Notes under the pieces: generated by a model
The model's database searches: none
What the model was told of the DNA's origin: nothing
What the model saw: the letters and a program-made list of their open reading frames with translations, nothing else
Program-made: the position numbers and the translations under genes
Source of the DNA: Sporomusaceae bacterium
Lineage (GTDB): Bacteria > Bacillota > Negativicutes > UBA1444
DNA: 64,000 nt
Direction: 5' to 3'
Assembly: GCA_018434355.1 (NCBI GenBank)
Contig: JAHDPL010000044.1
Coordinates: forward strand, 1-64,000
In this document: one piece after another, positions 35,750 through 46,090 of the stretch
Numbering within the stretch: position 1 is the stretch's first letter
Layout of the letters: every line of letters begins with the position of its first letter

Positions 35750-37111
35750 TCAATCCGCACGCAATTCGAACAAATGCGTCGGATCACTCAGGTAGAATCT
35801 TTCGCCGGACCGCAACCGCGCTTGTCCGTTAATTTTCTGTCCGTTCACGAAGAACGTTCCGTTCGTGGACCTGTCCTCAACTGTGAACGACTGGCTGGCG
35901 GCATCATAGGTCACGATGCAGTGCACCCGACTGATTTCGCTCATTTCCGAAGGAAATACCAGCTGAGCCTGTTGCGGGTCACGCCCGATCAACATCGGTC
36001 TGCCGGACGCGATTTCAATCGTCTTGCCAGCGAAAAATCCGCTTACGCCACTAATCGTCGTTCGTTTCACTGCAGCGGCAACTGTAGGTTTTGGCGCAGC
36101 CGGCGGCGCTCCCTGGGGAATCTGTTGCGGCGGCATCTGCGGTTGCATGTGAGGTTGCATCGGCATTTGCATCTGGGGCGGGCTCTTTTTCCGCGACATC
36201 ATATAGCCGATGATACCGATTAGAATCAATACTACCGCTCCGCCACCCAGCACCATCGGATTTTGATAGAAGGGCTCGGGGGGAGGCGGAGGAGGCGGTG
36301 TTGCCGGTTTCGTGTCCGTAGCCGGCGGCGGAGTCACCGGTTGCTCCTTGGTACCTGAGATCGAACCGGCCGCAGGCGCACGCTCGGCAACCGCATTGGT
36401 GCGCTTGATTACTTCCATGATTTCATCGGAATCGACAGCATAGTTGAGTGAAGATGATCTGCCTTTCAGCGTGGACATCCCGATCACATGACCCCGGCTA
36501 TTGAATACCGGACCGCCGGAGTTGCCGGGATTGATGTCAGCTGTAATCTGAACCATATGGGCGCCGCCGCCCAAACGCAACTTTTGCACTACTTGCCCCG
36601 GCGTCGGGGTAGCCGGTGCGTTCAGCCAGTCTTCATCAACCCGGTCGCTGGTCCCGGGGAATCCGACGGCGATCACCTGTTCCGCCGCTTTGATATCTTC
36701 CCGGCGCACCAGTTTCACACTGGGTTTGGCCAACTTCTGATCGACCGATAAGACGGCGATATCATTTGCCTGCGATGTAGCGCGAATCTCCAGCGCGCGC
36801 AATAAGTCACGACCGCGACCTAACGCCACCCAAGCTTGCGCTCCCTGTTTTTCGACCGCTTCAATGACGTGATAGTTTGTCACGATGTGTTTTCCGTCAT
36901 CAATGACAAACCCGCTACCTTTGCCCAGCAGGCGGCCACCCTGTGTAATCAGCACCCGGACCGAGCTGTTCTTCATTGTTTCGATGTCCGCGTCGGTTGC
37001 CGCAGCGACTACCGGCATAACGGCGGTTACCGACAATACCATGAACGTCAGAATGATTGCCAGACATTTTTTCACCGATCGTTGCATTGTCCCTGGACTT
37101 TGGTTCAACAT
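35750..37111 (-). CDS. Periplasmic trypsin-like protease joined to a cytoplasmic FHA domain
   Basis: 453 aa. Signal-anchor or signal peptide (about 13-38), then an S1C-type serine protease with catalytic H81 (TNYHVIE), D117 (ANDIAVL) and S198 (NPGNSGGPVF); a proline-rich linker; a membrane helix (about 288-308); a Met/Pro/Gln-rich stretch; and an FHA domain (about 355-453) with canonical LIGRDP, SRVHC and STNGTFFVNG. No PDZ domain. The layout puts protease outside and phosphothreonine reader inside, a way for kinase signals to control proteolysis in the envelope. ATG at 37111 has AAGGTGG upstream; 37132 is an alternative. Confidence 0.88.
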   Translation of the reverse strand: MLNQSPGTMQRSVKKCLAIILTFMVLSVTAVMPVVAAATDADIETMKNSSVRVLITQGGRLLGKGSGFVIDDGKHIVTNYHVIEAVEKQGAQAWVALGRGRDLLRALEIRATSQANDIAVLSVDQKLAKPSVKLVRREDIKAAEQVIAVGFPGTSDRVDEDWLNAPATPTPGQVVQKLRLGGGAHMVQITADINPGNSGGPVFNSRGHVIGMSTLKGRSSSLNYAVDSDEIMEVIKRTNAVAERAPAAGSISGTKEQPVTPPPATDTKPATPPPPPPPEPFYQNPMVLGGGAVVLILIGIIGYMMSRKKSPPQMQMPMQPHMQPQMPPQQIPQGAPPAAPKPTVAAAVKRTTISGVSGFFAGKTIEIASGRPMLIGRDPQQAQLVFPSEMSEISRVHCIVTYDAASQSFTVEDRSTNGTFFVNGQKINGQARLRSGERFYLSDPTHLFELRAD

Positions 37112-37209
37112 TTTTACCACCTTCCCAATCATTAGTCGATTCCCTGCCGGATTTCGCTAGAGGAGCACGAGAGACTACGCGGACATATTGCGGCGTGACA
37201 GTTTTTTGT

Positions 37210-38721
37210 TCAAGAGGAAGGAAATGAAATTCTCATTGCGGTGTGACCCAATTGCAGGATATCTTGTTCTTCAATCCGCTGACGTTCAGTGAGAACAACC
37301 CCGTTTAAACAAGTACCGCCTGGCGACGCCAAGTCCTGCACATATAAGAGTCCGGTTTCAAAAACGATTTCGCAGTGGGCAGCGGCAATTTCATCATCCT
37401 GTTCAATCACCAAATGGCTGACGCGGGGGTCACTGCCAATAATCACCCGATCAACAATCTCCAAATCAAACGGCTCAGGTTGTGTCCCAGCCTCCACACG
37501 CGAAAACCGAACCAAAACCCCAGGTTGCCGGCTGGGTTGCACCGCCGGCGGAGCAGGTTCCGGCGCCACCGGGGCCGGTTTGGCCGGCGAATTTGAGCGG
37601 CGTCGCAACAGCATTATCCCTCCGACGCACAAAATGGCGACCAGGCCCGCCGCAATCCACAGCCACTGATTTCCACCTGACGAAGAATCTTTGCCAGCGA
37701 CCTTTCCTCCCGGAGCGGTTGGTGCGTCCGTTTGCTTTGCCGGTGCTGCCACTATCGCGCCACCCGCTGGAATCGTCAGGTCCAGTTTTTCGGTCCAGAC
37801 CTTATTCGCGGCCGAAAGCGTCAGCGAAACCGGAAAAACCGCGCCTTCCGAGCGAAGATTCGTCGCCTCCGCTTCAATCACAAATGCGCTGCGAATTGCC
37901 CGGGAAATAGCAAAATAAATACCCCGCCATTCGCCGCCGCGACCATCGTAGTAGCGACCGCCCGATAGGCGGGAAAAAGTCTTCATCACGCCAATGGCGC
38001 TTTCTTCTTCGGCAGACGGCTTGCCTGGCACAAAACCAATCAGATATAACGGAACCGGATCGGCTTTCAACCGTTCCGCGATATCCCCTTTGCTAACACC
38101 GCCAGTCAGGTCGTTTACCCCGTCAGTCAACGTGATGACGACCCGGCGACTGGGAATATCCGCGCCGCCGTTTCTGGCAATCGCAATCGCTTTGTCGATC
38201 CCGCTATAAAAGGCAGTTTCGTCATCTGTCGGCGACAAAGCGGCGATATGGTCCTTGATCTTGCTGCGATTTGCAGTATAATCCTGAATAACTTTGACTC
38301 CTTGGCCAAAAGTTGCCAGTGCTACCCGGTCTGATTCCGCCATCGAATCGACAAAAGCAGCAAGTGTACTTTTCATCAGCGAAAACTGCGCCGGTGACAA
38401 GGACTTGGAAACATCAACAAGCAACACAAATCCAACGCCTTCTTTGGCGTCTTCGAACGGAGTCACGCGGGTCACTTTAGCAGTTGTCCCGCCGACCATC
38501 GCCTTAAAATCTTCCAGTTTCAATCCTTTAGCCGGCACATCGCCGCTACCGATAATATCGGCGTATAACTTGACCACCGGCAATGCCGCAGTTCCCTGAA
38601 CCAGTCTGAAATCATAGACTGTCGGCGGCGCGGCAGAAGCCGCCGGGGAATACTGCACCCACAATAATGACAGGACTGACAAAAAAACTAACCAATGGCA
38701 ACTTCGACGCCATTCCCTCAT
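37210..38721 (-). CDS. Periplasmic von Willebrand A domain joined to a cytoplasmic FHA-like domain
   Basis: 503 aa. Signal peptide (about 9-30), a vWA domain (about 95-280) with a complete metal-ion adhesion site: DVSKS, a threonine in DDETAFYSG and LTDGVND. After a beta-rich segment there is one membrane helix (about 350-370), a Pro-rich linker and a C-terminal FHA fold (about 405-503). In that FHA the usual binding residues are changed: IGSDP for GR and AAAHC for S-x-x-H, so phosphopeptide binding is doubtful. The start at 38721 is chosen for its GGAGG; an ATG at 38790 lacks one. First gene of the eight-gene minus-strand operon. Confidence 0.88.
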   Translation of the reverse strand: MREWRRSCHWLVFLSVLSLLWVQYSPAASAAPPTVYDFRLVQGTAALPVVKLYADIIGSGDVPAKGLKLEDFKAMVGGTTAKVTRVTPFEDAKEGVGFVLLVDVSKSLSPAQFSLMKSTLAAFVDSMAESDRVALATFGQGVKVIQDYTANRSKIKDHIAALSPTDDETAFYSGIDKAIAIARNGGADIPSRRVVITLTDGVNDLTGGVSKGDIAERLKADPVPLYLIGFVPGKPSAEEESAIGVMKTFSRLSGGRYYDGRGGEWRGIYFAISRAIRSAFVIEAEATNLRSEGAVFPVSLTLSAANKVWTEKLDLTIPAGGAIVAAPAKQTDAPTAPGGKVAGKDSSSGGNQWLWIAAGLVAILCVGGIMLLRRRSNSPAKPAPVAPEPAPPAVQPSRQPGVLVRFSRVEAGTQPEPFDLEIVDRVIIGSDPRVSHLVIEQDDEIAAAHCEIVFETGLLYVQDLASPGGTCLNGVVLTERQRIEEQDILQLGHTAMRISFPSS

Positions 38722-38899
38722 CGTAGCAACATCCTCCGCAACACCATCGTCACTATGGTTACTGCTCTTGTTTTTGTAATAATTAGCCATCCATCGGCGA
38801 ATTCCTGTCAGTCGGCCCGCTTTTTATCATCAAATATTTTTCATCTCATTCCATATTAATAATTGTACCGCACGCTCAAGCAAAATTATACACTTTTGC

Positions 38900-38928
38900 T
38901 TGACACAACGAATTTTCACTGCGATAAT
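38900..38928 (+). promoter_or_regulatory. Promoter of the leucine operon
   Basis: TTGACA (38900-38905), 17-nt spacer, GATAAT (38923-38928), just upstream of the T-box leader. Confidence 0.8.
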
Positions 38929-38934
38929 GTATAC

Positions 38935-39191
38935 ATAATCCTCACAATTCGTGAGGAAAATTTATCTTACTACGGCGATGACTGGGACTAAAGTTTCGGT
39001 TAGAAGCACTTCAGAGAGCCGGTGTTGGCTGCGAACCGGCGTGCTTTCCGCAAACGAAAACTCACCCACGAGCTCTGCCTCTGATAAGGATGCGGCGTAT
39101 CCGGGCGTTAACCGGTAAAAGTCATAATGTAGGGTGGTACCGCGAATATCCGCCCCTATGGTCTTAACCGACCATAGGGGCGGTTTTTTTT
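38935..39191 (+). promoter_or_regulatory. T-box leader, probably leucine-specific
   Basis: Senses uncharged tRNA and lets transcription continue into leuA. The T-box sequence AGGGTGGTACCGCG is at 39131-39144. Stem I shows the distal motif CAGAGAGCCGGTG followed by CTGCGAACCGGC (about 39012-39040). CTC at 39061-39063, in the GAAAA-CTC-ACC context, is the likely specifier codon (Leu), which agrees with the downstream genes. The leader ends in a strong terminator; the antiterminator would use the T-box bases. Confidence 0.92.
39150..39191 (+). terminator. Regulated terminator of the T-box leader
   Basis: CCGCCCCTATGGTC pairs with GACCATAGGGGCGG around TTAACC, followed by eight T residues. Confidence 0.92.
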
Positions 39192-39234
39192 ATATCTTGC
39201 CAACAAAATACCAGGAAAGAAGGAGGAAAACAAC

Positions 39235-40788
39235 ATGGGAAACCGGCGCATCCAATTTTTTGACACCACCCTTCGCGATGGCGAACAAAGCCCCGGCATC
39301 TGTCTGGGAATCGAAGAGAAGGTTGAAATCGGCCTATCCCTGGCGCGTCTCAAAGTAGACGTAATCGAAGCCGGATTCCCCGCAGCTTCTCCCGGCGACC
39401 TCGCGGCAGTCCAGGCGGTGGCGGCCAGGGTAAAAGGACCGGCAATTGCCGGCTTGGCCCGGGCCAACCGAAAAGACATCGATCTGGCCTGGGAAGGCGT
39501 CCGCAAAGCGGAACGACCGCGCATTCATACGTTCATCGCAACCAGCGACATCCATTTGGAGTACAAGCTGAAAATGAGCCGGGCCGAGGTGTTGGAGGCG
39601 GCTGTAGCCGCTGTCCGTTACGCCCGCAGCCTCACACCGGATGTCGAGTTTTCCGCCGAGGACGCTTCGCGCAGCGACTGGGCCTTTCTGACGGAGATCT
39701 TTGGCGCGGTGATTCGTGAAGGCGCCAGTGTAATCAACGTGCCTGACACGGTTGGTTATGCCATGCCGGATGAATTTGCCCGACTGATTACGCATCTGAG
39801 AAACAATACGCCGGATATCGAAAAAGCAATCATCAGCGTACATTGCCATGACGATCTCGGCATGGCGGCAGCCAACTCGATCGCCGCGGTAATGGCCGGC
39901 GCAGGACAAGTCGAATGCACCATCAACGGCATCGGCGAGCGTGCCGGCAACGCAGCGCTCGAAGAAATCGCCATGGCGCTGGCAACCCGTCGCGAACACT
40001 TCGGTGTAGAAATCGGCTTGGATACCCGGCAAATTTATCGAGCTTCACGATTGGTGCAAAACCTGACCGGCTTCAACCCGCCGCCGAACAAAGCGGTGAT
40101 CGGCGACAACGCCTTTGCCCATGAGTCAGGCATCCACCAGCACGGAATTCTTAACAACTCATTGACCTATGAAATAATGAACCCGGAAAGCGTTGGCGTT
40201 CCCCGCAATTCATTGGTGCTTGGCAAACACTCCGGCCGCCACGCGTTCGAGGACCGGTTACGGGCTCTAGGCCATGAACTGCCTGCAGCCAAAGTCAACG
40301 AACTGTTCGCCCAGTTCAAAGAACTGGCAGATAAGAAAAAAACCGTATTCGACCGGGACATCGAGGCGTTGGTCGAGCAGAAACCCGTCGCCGGCCCCGA
40401 ACATTATCAGCTCATCGGCCACCATGTCGTAAGCGGCACGCAGGGCCCGGCCATGGCTTCAGTCCGAATTTCCAGCGCTGGTCTGAAAACCCCGCTGTCA
40501 CAGGCGGCAGTCGGCGATGGACCGGTGGATGCCATCTTCAACGCCATTGAAACTGCGGTCGGTTTTTCCGTGACGCTAAAAGATTACCAGCTAAAGGCTG
40601 TGACTTCAGGGCAGGACGCGCTCGGCGAGGCAACTGTCTGGTTGGAACGGGACAAGCAGATCTTCATTGGCCGCGGACTAAGCACCGACGTGGTGGAAGC
40701 CAGCGCCAGAGCCTTTGTCAATGCAGTAAACAAAATGACGGCGGTCTGCGGACTGCCTTCAGAAAACCAGGTAGCAGGAGGGATATAA
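39235..40788 (+). CDS. leuA: 2-isopropylmalate synthase
   Basis: Condenses 2-oxoisovalerate and acetyl-CoA, the first committed leucine step. The HMGL-like catalytic barrel has [14 protein letters not shown] at the start, [10 protein letters not shown] and [23 protein letters not shown] contributes the metal ligands. The C-terminal leucine-binding regulatory domain (about 390-510) is present, so feedback inhibition is expected. 517 aa. AAGGAGG precedes the ATG, 43 nt after the T-box terminator. Confidence 0.96.
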   Translation: MGNRRIQFFDTTLRDGEQSPGICLGIEEKVEIGLSLARLKVDVIEAGFPAASPGDLAAVQAVAARVKGPAIAGLARANRKDIDLAWEGVRKAERPRIHTFIATSDIHLEYKLKMSRAEVLEAAVAAVRYARSLTPDVEFSAEDASRSDWAFLTEIFGAVIREGASVINVPDTVGYAMPDEFARLITHLRNNTPDIEKAIISVHCHDDLGMAAANSIAAVMAGAGQVECTINGIGERAGNAALEEIAMALATRREHFGVEIGLDTRQIYRASRLVQNLTGFNPPPNKAVIGDNAFAHESGIHQHGILNNSLTYEIMNPESVGVPRNSLVLGKHSGRHAFEDRLRALGHELPAAKVNELFAQFKELADKKKTVFDRDIEALVEQKPVAGPEHYQLIGHHVVSGTQGPAMASVRISSAGLKTPLSQAAVGDGPVDAIFNAIETAVGFSVTLKDYQLKAVTSGQDALGEATVWLERDKQIFIGRGLSTDVVEASARAFVNAVNKMTAVCGLPSENQVAGGI

Positions 40789-40793
40789 ACGCA

Positions 40794-42052
<1,259 letters not shown>

Positions 42053-42056
<4 letters not shown>

Positions 42057-42544
42057 AATTCACCGGAAAAGTCTGGCGTTACGGCGACAACATAGATACC
42101 GACGTGATCATTCCCGCCCGTTACCTGAACACATCCAATCCGCAGGAACTCGCCCTGCACTGCATGGAAGACATTGACAAGTCCTTCGTTACAGGTGTGA
42201 AAGCTGGCGATATCATGGTAGCCGACAACAATTTCGGTTGCGGATCGTCGCGCGAACATGCGCCTGTCGCAATCAAGGCCAGCGGCATCACCTGCGTAAT
42301 TGCAGCCACCTTTGCCCGGATATTCTACCGCAACGCGATCAACATCGGATTGCCGCTGCTGGAAGTTGGCGATGATGTGAAAAAGATCAAGGCGGGCGAT
42401 GTCCTGTCGGTTGACCTGGAAAGCGGCGAAATCGTCAATACCACCAGCGGCGAGACAATCAAGGCCACCCCGCTGCCTGGCTTTATTCAGGATATTGCCA
42501 AGGCTGGGGGCTTGATCAACTACGTGAAAGGATCGGCGCAATGA
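42053..42544 (+). CDS. leuD: 3-isopropylmalate dehydratase, small subunit
   Basis: The swivelling subunit of the dehydratase: [15 protein letters not shown] near the start and [11 protein letters not shown] in the middle are diagnostic. 163 aa, the short type that pairs with type 2 LeuC. Its ATG overlaps the leuC stop by 4 nt. Confidence 0.96.
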
Positions 42545-43617
42545 TGCAGGAAAAAAACATCGTTGTGATTCCCGGCGATGGAATCGGACCGGAAGTCACC
42601 TCGGCAGCTTTAACCATCCTTCATGCCGCAGCCGGGCGCACCGGCATGAAGTGCAACTGTGCAACCCACCTCGCCGGCGGTGCAGCGATTGACGTGCATG
42701 GAATTCCTCTACCGCCAGAAACCGTCGCAGCGGCCCGCGCAGCTGACGCCGTGCTGCTTGGCGCGGTCGGCGGACCCAAGTGGGACTCCGTTGCCCCGGA
42801 AATCCGGCCGGAAAAAGCTATCCTTGGCTTGCGCAAGGAACTTGGGCTATTCGCCAATCTGCGTCCGGTCAAAGTCACTGCCGCCATGTCGGATTATTCT
42901 CCGTTGAAACCTGAACGGGTCTCTGGTGTAGACATTTTAATCCTGCGCGAACTGACCGGCGGCATCTATTTTGGCAAACGCTGCGAGTCGGAAATGATCG
43001 ATGGCGTGGAACACGCCTGGGATACAGAACAATACAGCGTTCCTGAAGTGGAGCGGATTGTCCGCATGGCATTTCAGGCTGCTGCAGGCCGGCGCGGCAA
43101 AGTGACCTCTGTCGACAAGGCTAACGTGCTTGCCTCTTCCCGGCTCTGGCGACGCACCGCCGGCAAAATCGCGCCTGAGTACCCGGCAATTCAGTTGGAA
43201 AACATGTATGTTGACAACTGCGCCATGCAGCTGGTCATGGCGCCGAAGGCGCTTGATGTGGTTGTCACCGGCAATCTGTTCGGCGATATTCTCACCGATG
43301 AAGCCGCCGTCATTACCGGATCGATCGGCATGCTGCCCTCCGCCAGTCTCGGTAGCGGCACCGGTCTGTACGAACCAATTCATGGCTCGGCACCCGATAT
43401 CGCCGGCAAGCAGATTGCCAATCCGCTCGGCACGATCCTTTCGGTCGCCATGATGTTCCGCCATTCTTTGGCGAACGAAGCGGCTGCCGTGCTGATTGAG
43501 AAAGCCGTTGAAAAAGTGCTGGCTGCCGGTTATCGTACCGGCGACATGATGCAAGACGGCCTGACTCGCTGCTCGACGAATGAAATGGCGGAGAAAGTGC
43601 TGGCCGAGCTTCAGTGA
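42541..43617 (+). CDS. leuB: 3-isopropylmalate dehydrogenase
   Basis: Oxidises and decarboxylates 3-isopropylmalate with NAD to 2-oxoisocaproate. Visible: [11 protein letters not shown] at the N-terminus, [25 protein letters not shown] and the NAD-binding [10 protein letters not shown]. 358 aa. Start overlaps the leuD stop by 4 nt. Confidence 0.97.
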   Translation: MMQEKNIVVIPGDGIGPEVTSAALTILHAAAGRTGMKCNCATHLAGGAAIDVHGIPLPPETVAAARAADAVLLGAVGGPKWDSVAPEIRPEKAILGLRKELGLFANLRPVKVTAAMSDYSPLKPERVSGVDILILRELTGGIYFGKRCESEMIDGVEHAWDTEQYSVPEVERIVRMAFQAAAGRRGKVTSVDKANVLASSRLWRRTAGKIAPEYPAIQLENMYVDNCAMQLVMAPKALDVVVTGNLFGDILTDEAAVITGSIGMLPSASLGSGTGLYEPIHGSAPDIAGKQIANPLGTILSVAMMFRHSLANEAAAVLIEKAVEKVLAAGYRTGDMMQDGLTRCSTNEMAEKVLAELQ

Positions 43618-43658
43618 GGAAGGAGTGATCGATCATCTATAACCCGCAAGCCTCAGTA

Positions 43659-44534
43659 TTGCGACGACTACTGTCCGGTCCCGATTTTTTGGTGCTGCCG
43701 GGGGTATATGACGCATTAACAGCCAAAATCGCCGAACGTGTCGGATTTCAATGTCTCGTCATGGGCGGTTACAGCATTGCCGCCTCACGACTCGGTCAGC
43801 CGGATGTCGGCTACCTGACCATGACCGAGATGGCGCAAGCTGTCAAAACCATCTGCGATGCTTCGCCGCTTCCCCTGTTCGCCGACGGCGACACCGGTTA
43901 CGGAAATGCACTAAGCGTTCAGCGCACTGTGATTGAATATGAAAAAGCCGGCGCCGCTGCGATATTGTTCGAAGATCAGGTCTGGCCGAAACGCTGCGGA
44001 CACATGCAGGGCAAGGAAGTCATCTCATCTGATGAACATGCGATGAAGATCCGAGCTGCCAAAGATGCCTGCAGCAATCCGGATACGGTCATCATTGCCC
44101 GAACCGACTCGCGCGCCGTTTTGGGACTTGACGAGGCGATCCGGCGCGGTCATCAGTATTTTGACGCTGGTGCGGATGCCTTGTTCATCGAAGCGCCGCA
44201 GGATGAAAATGAACTGGCTGCCATCGGCAAGGCTTTTCCCGGAAAAATCCTGCTCGCTAACATGATCGAAGGCGGCAAAACACCGATTCTTACGCCCGAG
44301 CAATTGCAGAACCTCGGTTATAAAGCCGTTTTCTGGCCATGCACGGCGCTGTATGCGGTATTGAAATCGCTGGAAGAGGTGTTTTCGGAATTGCATCGCA
44401 CAGGAACCACCACCGGGGTTGGCGACCGTCTTCACTCTTTCTCCCATTTCAATCAGTTGATCGGCTTAAGTAACTACGCCTCTCTAGAAAAGAAATATGG
44501 CATCAACAAAAAAAACGAGGAGGTTTCCCCATGA
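43659..44534 (+). CDS. Isocitrate lyase / PEP mutase family lyase
   Basis: A TIM-barrel enzyme that breaks or moves a C-C or C-P bond of a 2-oxo/2-hydroxy acid; relatives include methylisocitrate lyase, 2,3-dimethylmalate lyase and oxaloacetate decarboxylase. Motifs: LVLPGVYDALTAKIAE, FADGDTGYG, FEDQVWPKRCGHM (catalytic K-x-C-G-H) and IARTDSRA. 291 aa from the only canonical start, a TTG at 43659, but that has no ribosome site; GGAAGGAG sits at 43618-43625, 6-9 nt before ATC codons at 43632/43635 in the same frame, so initiation there is possible. It is 14 nt behind leuB in translation-signal terms and overlaps dctP by 4 nt. Substrate unknown. Confidence 0.85.
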   Translation: MRRLLSGPDFLVLPGVYDALTAKIAERVGFQCLVMGGYSIAASRLGQPDVGYLTMTEMAQAVKTICDASPLPLFADGDTGYGNALSVQRTVIEYEKAGAAAILFEDQVWPKRCGHMQGKEVISSDEHAMKIRAAKDACSNPDTVIIARTDSRAVLGLDEAIRRGHQYFDAGADALFIEAPQDENELAAIGKAFPGKILLANMIEGGKTPILTPEQLQNLGYKAVFWPCTALYAVLKSLEEVFSELHRTGTTTGVGDRLHSFSHFNQLIGLSNYASLEKKYGINKKNEEVSP

Positions 44535-45574
44535 AAAAACGCAGTTTCACCCGTTGGTTTGTTCCGGCACTCGCCGCCATCTTCTTGCTCGCCTTTGTCG
44601 CTGGTTGCGGCGGCGGCGCAAAACCAGCTGCGCCGGCAACTCCGGCCGCCGCGGAGAAAGTCACTCTGAAATTCGCTCACAATCTGCCGATTACCAACCA
44701 CATGGCCCGCGGCATGGACAACTTCGCCAAAAAAGTCAGCGAAAAATCCAAAGGTTCCGTCACCGTGCAAATTTATCCGTCCGGTCAGCTCTATAATGAT
44801 AAAAGCATGAATGAGGCGCTGATGTCCGGCGGTATCGACATCGGACTCAACTCCACCGCAATGTGGGCTTCGGTCATCCCGGTCATGGAGATTTTTGATG
44901 TCCCGTTCCTGTTCCCCAGCTATGAAAAAGTCGCCAAGGCTCTTGAAGGCGGCGTTGGTGAAAAACTGGCCGCCGAAATGGAGAAAAAAGGCGTCAAACC
45001 GCTCATCTGGGTTGACTATGGTTTTGTCCAATTCGCCAACAACAAACGCCCGCTGACCAAGCCGGAAGACTTCAAAGGCCTCAAACTCCGCGGTTATGGC
45101 GAGCTGCCTTCCGAAACGATCAAAGCGCTCGGCGCAGCGCCGGTCACCATGGGCGCGGGCGAAGTTTACATGGCGTTGCAACGCAACACGATTGACGGTC
45201 AGACTTCCGGCACAACAGCCATGATGGACCGTAAAATGTATGAAGTCAGCAAATACCTGACCATCACCAATCACGCTTTCCCCGAGTTCATCGCCAGCAT
45301 GAATCTGAAGTCCTGGAACAAGCTTTCCGCCGATCAGAAGAAAGCAGTGCAGGAAGCAGCCAAGGAAGTGGAAAAAGAAATCCGCGCCCAAGTAAAGAAC
45401 GAAGAGGATAAGGCATTGAAAGGCCTCAAGGAAAAAGGCATGCAGGTCCATGTCGTTCCCGAAAACGAGATTGCTGCCTGGCAAAAAGCTACTGAATCTG
45501 TGCATGCCCTGTTCATCAAGCGCACTGGCGAAGTCGGCAAACAAATGGTCGAGTTCTGCAAAAACCTGAAGTAG
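44531..45574 (+). CDS. dctP: TRAP transporter solute-binding lipoprotein
   Basis: Periplasmic binding protein for an organic acid. Signal peptide with lipobox FVAGC (Cys about residue 26), Ala/Pro-rich linker, then a DctP fold: LKFAHNLPITNHMARGM, VQIYPSGQLYND, LRGYGELPSETIKALGA and NTIDGQTSGT. The conserved arginine that salt-bridges the ligand carboxylate (LKLRGYG) is present. 347 aa. Its ATG overlaps the lyase stop, so the lyase and importer are probably co-translated; the ligand could be the lyase's substrate. Confidence 0.93.
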   Translation: MKKRSFTRWFVPALAAIFLLAFVAGCGGGAKPAAPATPAAAEKVTLKFAHNLPITNHMARGMDNFAKKVSEKSKGSVTVQIYPSGQLYNDKSMNEALMSGGIDIGLNSTAMWASVIPVMEIFDVPFLFPSYEKVAKALEGGVGEKLAAEMEKKGVKPLIWVDYGFVQFANNKRPLTKPEDFKGLKLRGYGELPSETIKALGAAPVTMGAGEVYMALQRNTIDGQTSGTTAMMDRKMYEVSKYLTITNHAFPEFIASMNLKSWNKLSADQKKAVQEAAKEVEKEIRAQVKNEEDKALKGLKEKGMQVHVVPENEIAAWQKATESVHALFIKRTGEVGKQMVEFCKNLK

Positions 45575-45586
45575 GCGGTGGTTTAA

Positions 45587-46090
45587 ATTAGAACATTCAT
45601 TGTCAGGCTGGCCGCCTGGGCCAGTCGTGTCAGTGGCGTAATCGCGGGGATTTGCATCCTCGCGACCGCCATTATTGTTGCTTATGAAGTGGTGTTGCGC
45701 TTTGTCTTCAATGCTCCGACCGAATGGGTCAACGAAACCTCGGTCTATCTGGTCATGGTCAGTGCCTTTCTCGGTTTTGCCCCAGCGCTGGCTTCCGGCA
45801 AACACATCAGTGTCGACCTGGTTGTCAGTAACTTGTCTCCGACGGCAACCAAGGCGCTCAAGCTACTTGTCTCCTTGTTGGGCCTGCTGTTCAGCCTGGT
45901 TTTTCTCTATACCAGCACTGAAATGGTCCTCAACTCCTACCAGTTGAATATGCTTTCGGTAAGCACCCTGCGCGTTCCGCTGTATCTGCCGCAGATGGCG
46001 CTACCGGTCGGCTTTGCATTGCTTTCATTGCAATTCATCGCCAACCTGCTGGATCCTGAGTCTGCAGCTGCAGAGAAGGGAGGCCACTGA
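45587..46090 (+). CDS. dctQ: TRAP transporter small permease (DctQ), non-AUG start likely
   Basis: Four membrane helices link DctP capture to DctM. The conserved EVVLRFVFNAPTEWVNE motif follows helix 1. The first canonical in-frame start (GTG at 45689) would delete helix 1. The frame is open back to a TAA at 45584-45586, directly before ATT at 45587, with GGCGGTGG 5 nt upstream, so an AUU start is the best fit; an ATT at 45599 and CTG at 45608 are alternatives. 167 aa from 45587. Stop overlaps the dctM ATG by 1 nt. Confidence 0.85.
   Translation: MRTFIVRLAAWASRVSGVIAGICILATAIIVAYEVVLRFVFNAPTEWVNETSVYLVMVSAFLGFAPALASGKHISVDLVVSNLSPTATKALKLLVSLLGLLFSLVFLYTSTEMVLNSYQLNMLSVSTLRVPLYLPQMALPVGFALLSLQFIANLLDPESAAAEKGGH

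Noticed and set aside
27853-38721. Type VI secretion locus
   Set aside because: Kinase, phosphatase and FHA genes recall the T6SS control module, but no sheath, tube, baseplate or ClpV gene is in the window.
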